Positions 25,251-33,084 of a stretch of 64,000 nucleotides of DNA are shown in pieces. The DNA is from Akkermansia muciniphila (lineage in GTDB: Bacteria > Verrucomicrobiota > Verrucomicrobiia > Verrucomicrobiales > Akkermansiaceae), in contig CANQLV010000003.1 in assembly GCA_947624785.1 (NCBI GenBank), positions 124,001-188,000 of the forward strand. Reading direction: 5' to 3'. A model generated the notes under the pieces. It did no database searches. It had not been told where the DNA came from and was given only the letters and a program-made list of their open reading frames with translations. Each line of letters opens with the position of its first letter. Position 1 is the first letter of the stretch. Made by a program: the position numbers and the translations under genes.

Positions 25251-27092
25251 TTATTCCGCCGCCTTTTCCTCCTCCCTCTCCCGCCGCATGTAGGGCAGGA
25301 GCTGTTCATACGTGTCCTTGCCCATGTAGCGCTTGATGGAACGTTCCGGTGACTTGAAAATGTCCACCAGGATCAGGCAGTCCAGCACATCGCCGAAATG
25401 CTTGTCCACGCTGAAGGACAGGATTTTCCCGTTCAGCTTCAGGTACTGGCGCAGCAGCACGGGAATTCCTTTGCCATCCTCCTCAATGTCCGCCACGAGC
25501 TGGGAGAGCCCCTGGGCATCCGTCAGGCCGATGGGCAGGATGCAGGATTCCGACCTTTTCAGGTCCGCCTTGCGCGGCGGATTGTAGGCCTTCACCTCAT
25601 GTACCAGCACGGAGTCCATTTCATGGGCTTTCAGGTAGGAGACGATGAGGGCGCGGGAAAGGTTGGTGTAATCACGGGAGATGCTCACCGTACCGAACAG
25701 GTAGCGGTAATGGTGGTTCCGGGCCATGAACTGGCCGATGCCCTCCCAGATGAAGCCGAGGGCCAGCGGCCTTTTCTGGTATTCCGGCACGATGAAGGCG
25801 CGCCCCATTTCCAGGGAGCGGTCCAGCACCTTCAGGGCGGCGGGGGAAAAGGAGAAGTATTCCCCGTTGTACAGGCCTTTCACGCCGTAGCGGGCAATGA
25901 TCTTGTCCGTCTCTCCCATGCGGTAGGCACCCACAAGCTTCCGGTGGGTGCGGTCCCACAGGAACAGGTGCTTGTAGTGGTTGTCATACGTGTCCAGGTC
26001 GCACGCCTTGCCGGAGCCTTCCCCCACCTGGCGGAAAGTGTATTCCCGCAAGCGCCCTATCTCAATCAGGATGTTGGGGATTTGCAGGGCGTCCGCCACG
26101 TACACGTCCCAGTCCCCGTTCTCCTGGCGCGCGTGCAGGCATTCCGGAGGCAGAGCGTCAATCTCCGCCTGCATGTCCTGCACGGAAACGGGAGGAATCA
26201 GCGCGGCCATCTTCGCCTTGCGGTCCTTTTTATGCACATGGGGCCGGCGGCTCTTTTCATAACTCTTGCCCAGCAGGTAGGTGCGCAGGCGCAGATGGGA
26301 AACCATCGCCTCATCGGAATCATACTGCATGAGCTGGCTGAACGGGATGGGCCTGCCCACCACGATGCGGTGCGTGCTGCGGCCGTCCCTGCCCACTTCA
26401 CGGGGGAGGAAGGCCACGCGCGCCTTGCGGTTGATGAGGGAAACGCCCTGGAACAGCAGGCTGTTGCGCCCTGGAAAATGCACGGGCACCACCGTCGCCT
26501 GCGTCATGCGGATGATGGCGGCGATGTTCGCGTTCCACGGATCGTCCGTCACCCTCTTGTGGGCCAAGGAAAAGCTGGAGGCCGTGCCGGCGGGGAAAAT
26601 GCCCAGCACGCCGCCCTTCCGCAGCCAGGAGATCATCTTGCGCATGCCGGAAAGGTTCTTGCGCTTGGCGTTTTCATCCTCGTAAACGTCCACCTTGATG
26701 AGCCAGGGCTCCAGTTCCTGGCACAGGGAAAGCTGCTCGTTGGCCAGGATGCGGACGTCCTCCCTCACGCGGGTGAGCAACTCCCCGAACATGATGCCGT
26801 CCGACAGGCCGTGCGGATGGTTGGCGACCACGACCACCGGTCCCTTCTTGGGGATATTTTCCAGGTCCCCCGGACGAAGCTGCAATTTCAGGTTCAAGTG
26901 CCTGGAAGCAAGCTGGAAGAAATTTTCCGGGGAGCCGGACTCCTTGTCGCGCACGATTTTGTCGTACGCCTTATTCAGGCGCTCCAGGCCCAGCAGCTTT
27001 TCAGCGGACGCCGCCACCAGCGAAGGCAGACGCGTGTTTTCGTCCAAAATGTCTCGGATGTCCACCATCTTCGGGCGTTTGAGCTGGGCCAT
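25251..27092 (-). CDS. Two-domain acyltransferase: lysophospholipid acyltransferase plus GNAT N-acyltransferase (OlsF-like)
   Basis: A 613-residue fusion. Residues ~1-290 are a PlsC-like glycerolipid acyltransferase with VVVVANHPHGLSDG (His92, Asp98), the spacing seen in the NHP-x-G-x-x-D subgroup, and IFPAGTASS. Residues ~310-520 match the GNAT hemolysin/OlsB-type N-acyltransferase family (FRQVGEGSGKACDLDTYD, LFLWDRTHRKLVGAYRMG). This pairing is known in OlsF, which makes ornithine or related aminolipids in two steps, and in a looser group of fused acyltransferases. I infer aminolipid synthesis; the amino-acid acceptor is not predictable. Start 27092 is chosen; 27068 is an alternative. Confidence 0.8.
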   Translation of the reverse strand: MAQLKRPKMVDIRDILDENTRLPSLVAASAEKLLGLERLNKAYDKIVRDKESGSPENFFQLASRHLNLKLQLRPGDLENIPKKGPVVVVANHPHGLSDGIMFGELLTRVREDVRILANEQLSLCQELEPWLIKVDVYEDENAKRKNLSGMRKMISWLRKGGVLGIFPAGTASSFSLAHKRVTDDPWNANIAAIIRMTQATVVPVHFPGRNSLLFQGVSLINRKARVAFLPREVGRDGRSTHRIVVGRPIPFSQLMQYDSDEAMVSHLRLRTYLLGKSYEKSRRPHVHKKDRKAKMAALIPPVSVQDMQAEIDALPPECLHARQENGDWDVYVADALQIPNILIEIGRLREYTFRQVGEGSGKACDLDTYDNHYKHLFLWDRTHRKLVGAYRMGETDKIIARYGVKGLYNGEYFSFSPAALKVLDRSLEMGRAFIVPEYQKRPLALGFIWEGIGQFMARNHHYRYLFGTVSISRDYTNLSRALIVSYLKAHEMDSVLVHEVKAYNPPRKADLKRSESCILPIGLTDAQGLSQLVADIEEDGKGIPVLLRQYLKLNGKILSFSVDKHFGDVLDCLILVDIFKSPERSIKRYMGKDTYEQLLPYMRREREEEKAAE

Positions 27093-27230
27093 GCCCCGCT
27101 GTATAACGGATTTACAGGAAAAAGTGAAACTCTTTTTGCAGGGCCGCCCGGAACGCAGTCTTGATTTCCACAAGGCGCAAAGTTACAATCCAGGCGGCTT
27201 TAGCCCCCATTTCCAACATAGAAGACACTC

Positions 27231-27872
27231 ATGCACCCAGCCATCGCCATTGACGGCCCCGCCGCATCCGGAAAATCCACCGTCGCCAAGCTCATCGCGG
27301 ACCGCCTCGGCTACACGTTCATCAATACCGGGGCCATGTACCGGGCCGTTACCTGGTACATGCTGGAACAGGGCATTGATCCGGCGGATACGGCCGCCGT
27401 GCTGGCCGCCCTGCCCTCCGTTCCCCTCTCCTTCGGCAAGGACGGCAGCCGCTCCGTGGTCCTGTGCGGGGAACGCGTGCTGGATGAAGAACTCACGCGC
27501 CGGCAGGTTAACGACCACGTCTCCACCATCGCGGCCATTCCGGAAGTGCGCACGTTGCTGGTGGAACGGCAGCGGGAATACAACCGCCGGGAACCCGTGG
27601 TCATGGAAGGCAGGGACATAGGCACCGTGGTTTTTCCGGACACGCCGTTCAAGTACTTCGTCACCGCCTCCGAGGAAGTGAGGGCCGCCCGCCGCGCCGC
27701 GGAAGGCCTGACGGACTCCATCGCGGAACGGGACCGCAAGGATTCCTCCCGCGCCACGGCCCCGCTGGCCCAGGCTCCGGACGCCCTGCTGGTGGACACG
27801 TCAGACATGGCCATCGACCAGGTCGTCCGTTTCATCACCGACAACATTCAACAAAAACTCTCCGCCAGATGA
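27231..27872 (+). CDS. cmk: Cytidylate kinase
   Basis: A 213-residue P-loop kinase phosphorylating CMP/dCMP. The N-terminal AIDGPAASGKST is the Walker A loop, followed by GYTFINTGAMYRAVTWY. GRDIGTVVFPD lies in the central region and the Arg-containing lid RAARRAAEG follows. The length fits Cmk. Its stop overlaps the plsC-type gene by 4 nt (ATGA), and recF follows, so cmk-plsC-recF look like one operon divergent from the fused acyltransferase gene. Confidence 0.93.
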   Translation: MHPAIAIDGPAASGKSTVAKLIADRLGYTFINTGAMYRAVTWYMLEQGIDPADTAAVLAALPSVPLSFGKDGSRSVVLCGERVLDEELTRRQVNDHVSTIAAIPEVRTLLVERQREYNRREPVVMEGRDIGTVVFPDTPFKYFVTASEEVRAARRAAEGLTDSIAERDRKDSSRATAPLAQAPDALLVDTSDMAIDQVVRFITDNIQQKLSAR

Positions 27873-28480
27873 ACTCCTTCTACTGGGTTTTCTACACGCT
27901 CTTCAAAAGCATTTCCAAAGCCTTCTTCTCCTGGAAAGTCGTCAACCGGGAAAAGCTCATCGAAGACGGCCCCGTGCTCATCGTCAGCAACCACCAGAGT
28001 TTTCTGGACCCGCCCATGCTGGGCATCTCCTATGAGGACGGCATCTATTTCTTTGCCCGCAAGACCCTGTTCCAGGGCATCTTCAAATGGGCGCTTCCGC
28101 TGTGCCTGGCCATCCCGATCGACCAGGAAAATCCGGATGCCGCCAGCCTCAAGCACGTCATCCGCCTGCTGAAATCCGGCAAGCGCGTACTCGTGTTCCC
28201 GGAAGGCTCCCGCACGCCGGACGGTGAAATCCACAACGGCATGGGGGGCATTGGCCTCATTCTGAGCAAGACGAAAGTTCCCGTGCAGCCCCTGCGCATC
28301 AGCGGAGCCTATGAAGCCTTCCCCATCGGCGCCCGGTTCCCCAAACTCCACCCCGTTACCGTCACCGTGGGTGACCCCATCCCCTTTACTCCGGCGGAAC
28401 TCAACGCCAGGGGAAAAGAGGCGTACCAGCATTTGACGGACAGGATCATGGACGCCATCCGCGCCCTTCCTGCGGAATAA
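27869..28480 (+). CDS. plsC: 1-acyl-sn-glycerol-3-phosphate acyltransferase
   Basis: A 203-residue membrane-associated acyltransferase that makes phosphatidic acid from lysophosphatidic acid. VSNHQSFLDPPML carries the catalytic HxxxxD motif, VFPEGSRTPDGE is the acceptor-binding block, and VPVQPLRISGAYEAFP follows. An N-terminal hydrophobic helix (YWVFYTLFKS) should anchor it to the inner membrane. The start codon overlaps the cmk stop by 4 nt. Confidence 0.88.
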   Translation: MNSFYWVFYTLFKSISKAFFSWKVVNREKLIEDGPVLIVSNHQSFLDPPMLGISYEDGIYFFARKTLFQGIFKWALPLCLAIPIDQENPDAASLKHVIRLLKSGKRVLVFPEGSRTPDGEIHNGMGGIGLILSKTKVPVQPLRISGAYEAFPIGARFPKLHPVTVTVGDPIPFTPAELNARGKEAYQHLTDRIMDAIRALPAE

Positions 28481-28499
28481 GCCCTCCTTCCCCGGCCCC

Positions 28500-29555
28500 A
28501 TGATCTCCAGGCTGAAATTAATGGACTTCCGCTGCTACGGAAGCTTCTCCTGGCAGATTCCGCAGCAGGGGGCCATCATCCTGGGAAACAACGCCCAAGG
28601 AAAAACCAGCCTGCTGGAGGCCGTCTGCTTCCTGCTGCGCCTGCAATCCCCGCGCACCGCCCGGCCCGGACCGCTGGCCGCCCATGGGAAGCAGGTTTTC
28701 GGCATCCGCGGAGAATTGCCGGGGCAGGCCCGGCGCATCCTGTGGACCCCGGACGCTCCGGACCTCCGCGTCAACGGAGAGCCGCGCAAGGACCAGCGCA
28801 GTTATTTGGCGGACAGCTACCCGGTTGTATGGATGGGCAATGACGATCTTTCCCTGGTGCAGGCCGGGGCGGACGCCCGCCGGAAATACATGGACTTTCT
28901 GGGCAGCCAGTGGCACCCCGGCTACAGGCTGGCACTTTTCAGCTACCGGAAGGCGCTGAAAACGCGCAATTACCTGCTCAAGCACAGGCACAGGGACAAG
29001 CTGCAGCTGGACGCCTACACGCGCCAGCTGGCCCTGCACGGCACGGAACTGAGAAACCTGCGCTCCAGCCTGCTGACGCTGCTGGCCCCCCACATCACCC
29101 TGGCCTACCGCAGCATCGGCGGACGGGAGGAACAGGTGGCCGTGGCCTACCGCGCCTCAGAGGAAGAGGACCTGTATGAACGGCTGTGCGCCGCCGTGGA
29201 CCGGGACATCCGGTACGGGCAAACCCAGAACGGCCCCCACCGGGACGATCTGGACATCACGCTGAACGGCAGGAGCGCCGCGCAATTCGCCTCGGAAGGG
29301 CAGCAGCGCACCATCGCCATCTCCATGAAGCTGGCCCAATCCTCCCTGCTCACGGAAGAAACGGGGCATACGCCCATCCACCTGGTTGACGACGTTTTCG
29401 GGGAGCTGGACCCCACACGGCGGGTGGCCTTTCTGCAATCGCTCCCGGCAGACGCGCAAAGCCTCATCACCACCACCCATCTGGACTGGCTGCACGATAC
29501 CCCGTGCCCCCTGCCGGCCTTCCGGCTGGAGGATTCCACGCTCAAACCGCTCTAA
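28500..29555 (+). CDS. recF: DNA replication and repair protein RecF
   Basis: A 351-residue SMC-like ATPase that helps load RecA at single-strand gaps. Walker A is GNNAQGKTSLLEA (residues ~29-41), the ABC signature region is ASEGQQRT, and Walker B is HLVDDVFGELD. The zinc-free RecF layout is complete. It is the third gene after cmk and plsC with a 19-nt gap. Here recF is not next to dnaA/dnaN, unlike the common bacterial order. Confidence 0.92.
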   Translation: MISRLKLMDFRCYGSFSWQIPQQGAIILGNNAQGKTSLLEAVCFLLRLQSPRTARPGPLAAHGKQVFGIRGELPGQARRILWTPDAPDLRVNGEPRKDQRSYLADSYPVVWMGNDDLSLVQAGADARRKYMDFLGSQWHPGYRLALFSYRKALKTRNYLLKHRHRDKLQLDAYTRQLALHGTELRNLRSSLLTLLAPHITLAYRSIGGREEQVAVAYRASEEEDLYERLCAAVDRDIRYGQTQNGPHRDDLDITLNGRSAAQFASEGQQRTIAISMKLAQSSLLTEETGHTPIHLVDDVFGELDPTRRVAFLQSLPADAQSLITTTHLDWLHDTPCPLPAFRLEDSTLKPL

Positions 29556-29612
29556 ACAATCCACCGGGAATCACGACAAACAAGAATTCACCCCGGCGGC
29601 GGTTCCGGCACG

Positions 29613-30116
29613 TTATTCCTCTACCCAGACGTTCAGTATCTCCACGATGTACATCTTGTGGAAATCCCCCGCGGCGTACCACTCCGGCACAATGGTCTTA
29701 TCCAGAAAGGCTTCCGGATTGAGGGCTTCCGCATACAGCTTGCGGCATTCCAGCACCAGGCGCGCTTCCGTAAAACTCACGTTGCCGTTCTCCGTTGCAT
29801 ACGGCGTCAGTCCGGAGGCGGCCACCTTGTCCGTATCCCGTCCGCTCGTGGTGCCGCAAACGGTCAGAGCCTTGTGGTACTCATGGCTGAAGAAGGAAAG
29901 CGTGAACTCCTCCCCGGCCTCAATGAAGCCGAAGGTATGGCGCTGGGGACGGATAACCACGAACGCCACGGGCTTCTTCCACATGAAGCCCAGGCCGCCC
30001 CAGCTGGCCGTCATCATATTGAAATGCTCCGGCGCTCCCGCCGTCACCAGCATCCAGTCGTGCCCGATCAGCTGCATGGCGTTGTCCCGAATATCTTTTG
30101 GATCTATCTTTTTCAT
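29613..30116 (-). CDS. Flavin reductase-like FMN-binding protein
   Basis: A 167-residue split-barrel protein resembling the flavin reductase-like (FlaRed) family: NMMTASWGGLGFMWKKPVAFVVIRPQRHT contains the usual FMN-contacting Thr/Ser and an Arg-Pro loop, followed by EFTLSFFSHEYHKAL and CGTTSGRDTDK. Such proteins bind FMN and reduce flavins or act with unknown partners. The start at 30116 fits the family; an in-frame ATG at 30215 would add 33 unlikely residues. It is convergent with recF. Confidence 0.82.
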   Translation of the reverse strand: MKKIDPKDIRDNAMQLIGHDWMLVTAGAPEHFNMMTASWGGLGFMWKKPVAFVVIRPQRHTFGFIEAGEEFTLSFFSHEYHKALTVCGTTSGRDTDKVAASGLTPYATENGNVSFTEARLVLECRKLYAEALNPEAFLDKTIVPEWYAAGDFHKMYIVEILNVWVEE

Positions 30117-30211
30117 CGCGGTCCCTAACGTTCGTTCGCGTACCATCCTACACCTCCCCGCCCATATGTCAAAGCCGCGGCGCGGCTGGGATGACGCATG
30201 GGAGAGATACA

Positions 30212-31576
30212 TCAATTTAGAGGAACCGAAGCCTTGGAAGTCTGCTTCAACAACAATGCATCCAGACTTTTAGCTACAGGCAGAACAGATATATTCGGAA
30301 TAGTCGTCACCACCATGACAGCAGTCGTTCCCCGGACAAAATAAACAGCTGCATTTTCACTATTCGGAATGATCACTCCTGAAGGAGACAATCTTGGCTG
30401 AACCCCCAAATCAAAATCCCCCACCTTCCCTGGATGGAACACAGTAAAAGAACGGGCATCCTCGTCACTCAAATATTTCTGATTATAAGTTCGGTATATT
30501 TCTACATTAGGAGATTGGTAATTGAAAAAACGGAATCTGACCATCATACCTTTGGCCAAATCAGGACTTTCCATTTCTCCTGCGGCAACAAGCAAAAAAC
30601 CATTATCACGGGAAATTAGAGCAACCCACCCCTGGGCTTTCTTATCTACTATTATCTTTTGATCTTTGGCCCACTTTCCAAGACATGACAAAGGCAGTCT
30701 GCAAGTTAACTTCCTGTTTTCAACCACTGGATCACGAAAATTAATAATCCGGCATTTCTCCTTCCACCATTTCCAATCTCTTTCCGGAGTAGCAACGATG
30801 GAATAAAACCAAGCAGAAAGCCCCAATGTTCGATCTTCCTGCTTGCGCCGCTCCGAGCGCTCTTTCCACTTCCTTTCCATTTCTTCCTGTTGAGACTTCC
30901 TCCATACCGCCGCCCGGTCAGGTTGAAATTTTACTTCATCCTTTTTAATGTTCCGAACTACTAAATTAATGGCTTTTACTAAATCTTCACGGGAATCAGG
31001 AACATTCTGCTTCATGCTGAAAATCATTCCCACAAAATTACCTTCACACCACAACAATGGACTACCGTCTAAAAACATCTGCCAACTATCCCGGCTATAA
31101 AAACGATGCGTAATGCCTTTTCGAAGTAACCCTGCCCCAAGCCCTTGCGACAACAGCTGATACACAGCCTCCTGCCGGACTTGTCCTAAGGAACATGGAG
31201 GACGGATAAAACGGGCGGTCATGCGACCCAGACGCCTACCTGTACTGTTTTGTACAATGGTATAATACCGTAAGCCATAAGAATCCTTATTGCCCAATTC
31301 TATTGAAAGTAAAACATCCCCGACAAGAAGTCCATTCAAACGATCATCCTTCCAAACATAATCCGTCACTGGAGTTCGGTCCAAAATACCTATATCCCAA
31401 CGTTTTAAAAACGGCTGAACCCTCTTTTCCAGTATATATTCCTTTTGTTCTTCTTCTGTCAGAAATTTTCTTACTTTAATTTTCTCCTCTCCCTGATTTG
31501 ACTCTGAACCTTTTCCCAACGAAATCCCGGAAAGAAAGGTTATACAAAAAATACTGATGATAATACATTTAATCAT
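30212..31576 (-). CDS. Exported protein of unknown function, last gene of AT-rich cassette
   Basis: A 454-residue protein with a signal peptide (MIKCIIISIFCITFLSGISLG). No named domain is recognised. Visible features are a charged region near residue 220-255 (KWKERSERRKQEDR), a beta-rich C-terminal half, and several Trp-rich patches (DWKWWKEKC). It is the third gene of a minus-strand trio and overlaps the upstream transglutaminase-like gene by 8 nt, so translation is probably coupled. Base composition is clearly AT-richer than the flanking flavin reductase and rnc genes. An upstream ATG at 31597 is possible but spoils the signal peptide. Confidence 0.72.
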   Translation of the reverse strand: MIKCIIISIFCITFLSGISLGKGSESNQGEEKIKVRKFLTEEEQKEYILEKRVQPFLKRWDIGILDRTPVTDYVWKDDRLNGLLVGDVLLSIELGNKDSYGLRYYTIVQNSTGRRLGRMTARFIRPPCSLGQVRQEAVYQLLSQGLGAGLLRKGITHRFYSRDSWQMFLDGSPLLWCEGNFVGMIFSMKQNVPDSREDLVKAINLVVRNIKKDEVKFQPDRAAVWRKSQQEEMERKWKERSERRKQEDRTLGLSAWFYSIVATPERDWKWWKEKCRIINFRDPVVENRKLTCRLPLSCLGKWAKDQKIIVDKKAQGWVALISRDNGFLLVAAGEMESPDLAKGMMVRFRFFNYQSPNVEIYRTYNQKYLSDEDARSFTVFHPGKVGDFDLGVQPRLSPSGVIIPNSENAAVYFVRGTTAVMVVTTIPNISVLPVAKSLDALLLKQTSKASVPLN

Positions 31577-33080
31577 TTGAGTATCTCCGTTGGACACTGT
31601 TCAAAGGAAGAAGAACAGTAAAAATTTCTCCTTCATCTTCCATACCTTCCTTTACGGGATCTTTAAACGTCAATTTAAAATAGGCATCTTCCTTCTTTCC
31701 CTGGGCCGGACCTATGGTAGGATCAAATATTGCACCACTTCCATCTTTAATTACCGCATGAGTCTCCATCTGTGCCGGACCCTCACCTTTCTCCAAACCG
31801 ACTACTTTCTGCCCGTTACACAATAGCGGCCCACAATATTGGGTCAGTTCGCATGATATGCCAATGAGCCGACCCAACGCACACAGCACAGCAGCTTGGT
31901 CTGTGCAATTAACATACTTTCCAGAACGTAATTCATAATATCCTTCTACATCCACACCCACTCCCTTATTTTCAATATAGGCATACTTGGGCAGCAGCAA
32001 TTTATCATAGGGATCTTTAGAGTCTGAAATATAAATACAGCCATGAGATGAAAATAAATACTGAGTCATTTTATTTAAAATTAAAGTCTCTTTTGATTGT
32101 CCTTTGCACCCCATATCTTCCATAATAAATTCAAGGATTGCAGCCGATGCATAAGATTTTTTAGTGTCTGCTTCCTTATTTGTTTTTACCCAAGGTAAAA
32201 TAGGCCCTTTTTTGAAGATTACAAAACCTTTTTCACTAAATATAGTCGTATATATCAGTGTATCTTTGGAGAGCTTCGTGCCATGCAATTCCGTTATCTT
32301 CCAATCCCATTTTTGGGCACCTGATTTTAATGTCTGCCCAAGTTTTTTTTGGGCAACAAATTCATTTCTCTCTTTTTTCGTATCAAATTCAGCTTCTTCT
32401 AAATCACCAAGAAGATTGTTTGTTTCAGCATCTTCTGCAGAAGCCTTGATTTTCCCCAAGGTCAACATCTCCGGCAGCAGCGATAACTTTACTTGGACAT
32501 CAGGAACAGTCCCCGTCTGAAATAAGAATGGACGCGAACACGCCATTTCTTTCGCCCACTTCGGACCTTCTTCAAAATTTCCAATATGTTCCCCAATGTC
32601 TAATTTGGTAGCAGCATTTTCTCCCAAATATATTTTCTCAATCTCTATCTTGGGAGTAGCAAAATGAGCCTCTGCCTCATATTCCTTCTCTTTATCTTCT
32701 CCTGGAAAAGAAATATAACATGTAACAGTTAAATCTCTTCCCCAGTCAGCTTCATCAATAGGAATCTCACAATATTTCTGATCCTGATAATCTTGAAGAT
32801 TAAAATCTTTTAAACCCGTAACAATCCATCTAATACCTGTTTCCGGATCATCCAACCATTCATTTTCCGGAGAAGGGTCTCTTGGTCCATATAAATCATA
32901 CGTAATAGAGGTCTCAGTATCCTCTTTTTTGTCAGGAAGCACAATATCCATTTCCTGATTGGTACAATTGATCTGATCAGCATCACGCGCTTCTAACCAA
33001 AACTGTTCCCGATCAGGCTCTTCAGCCTGAACTAACATACAACCAAGTATAAATGGTAATTCAAAATAAATGTATTTCAT
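31569..33080 (-). CDS. Exported transglutaminase-like cysteine-fold protein, middle gene of AT-rich cassette
   Basis: A 503-residue protein with a short signal peptide (MKYIYFELPFILGCMLVQA). The C-terminal ~150 residues carry a transglutaminase-core pattern. It consists of YVNCTDQAAVLCALGRLIGISCE (candidate catalytic Cys), METHAVIKDG (His) and AIFDPTIG (Asp), in the right order and spacing. The ~330-residue N-terminal part is acidic with no recognised domain. Transglutaminase-like folds in bacteria are often proteases or peptide-modifying enzymes. Which one applies here is unknown. It is co-transcribed with the propeller gene (4 nt upstream) and the unknown exported gene (8-nt overlap). Confidence 0.74.
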   Translation of the reverse strand: MKYIYFELPFILGCMLVQAEEPDREQFWLEARDADQINCTNQEMDIVLPDKKEDTETSITYDLYGPRDPSPENEWLDDPETGIRWIVTGLKDFNLQDYQDQKYCEIPIDEADWGRDLTVTCYISFPGEDKEKEYEAEAHFATPKIEIEKIYLGENAATKLDIGEHIGNFEEGPKWAKEMACSRPFLFQTGTVPDVQVKLSLLPEMLTLGKIKASAEDAETNNLLGDLEEAEFDTKKERNEFVAQKKLGQTLKSGAQKWDWKITELHGTKLSKDTLIYTTIFSEKGFVIFKKGPILPWVKTNKEADTKKSYASAAILEFIMEDMGCKGQSKETLILNKMTQYLFSSHGCIYISDSKDPYDKLLLPKYAYIENKGVGVDVEGYYELRSGKYVNCTDQAAVLCALGRLIGISCELTQYCGPLLCNGQKVVGLEKGEGPAQMETHAVIKDGSGAIFDPTIGPAQGKKEDAYFKLTFKDPVKEGMEDEGEIFTVLLPLNSVQRRYSND

Positions 33081-33084
33081 TGTT

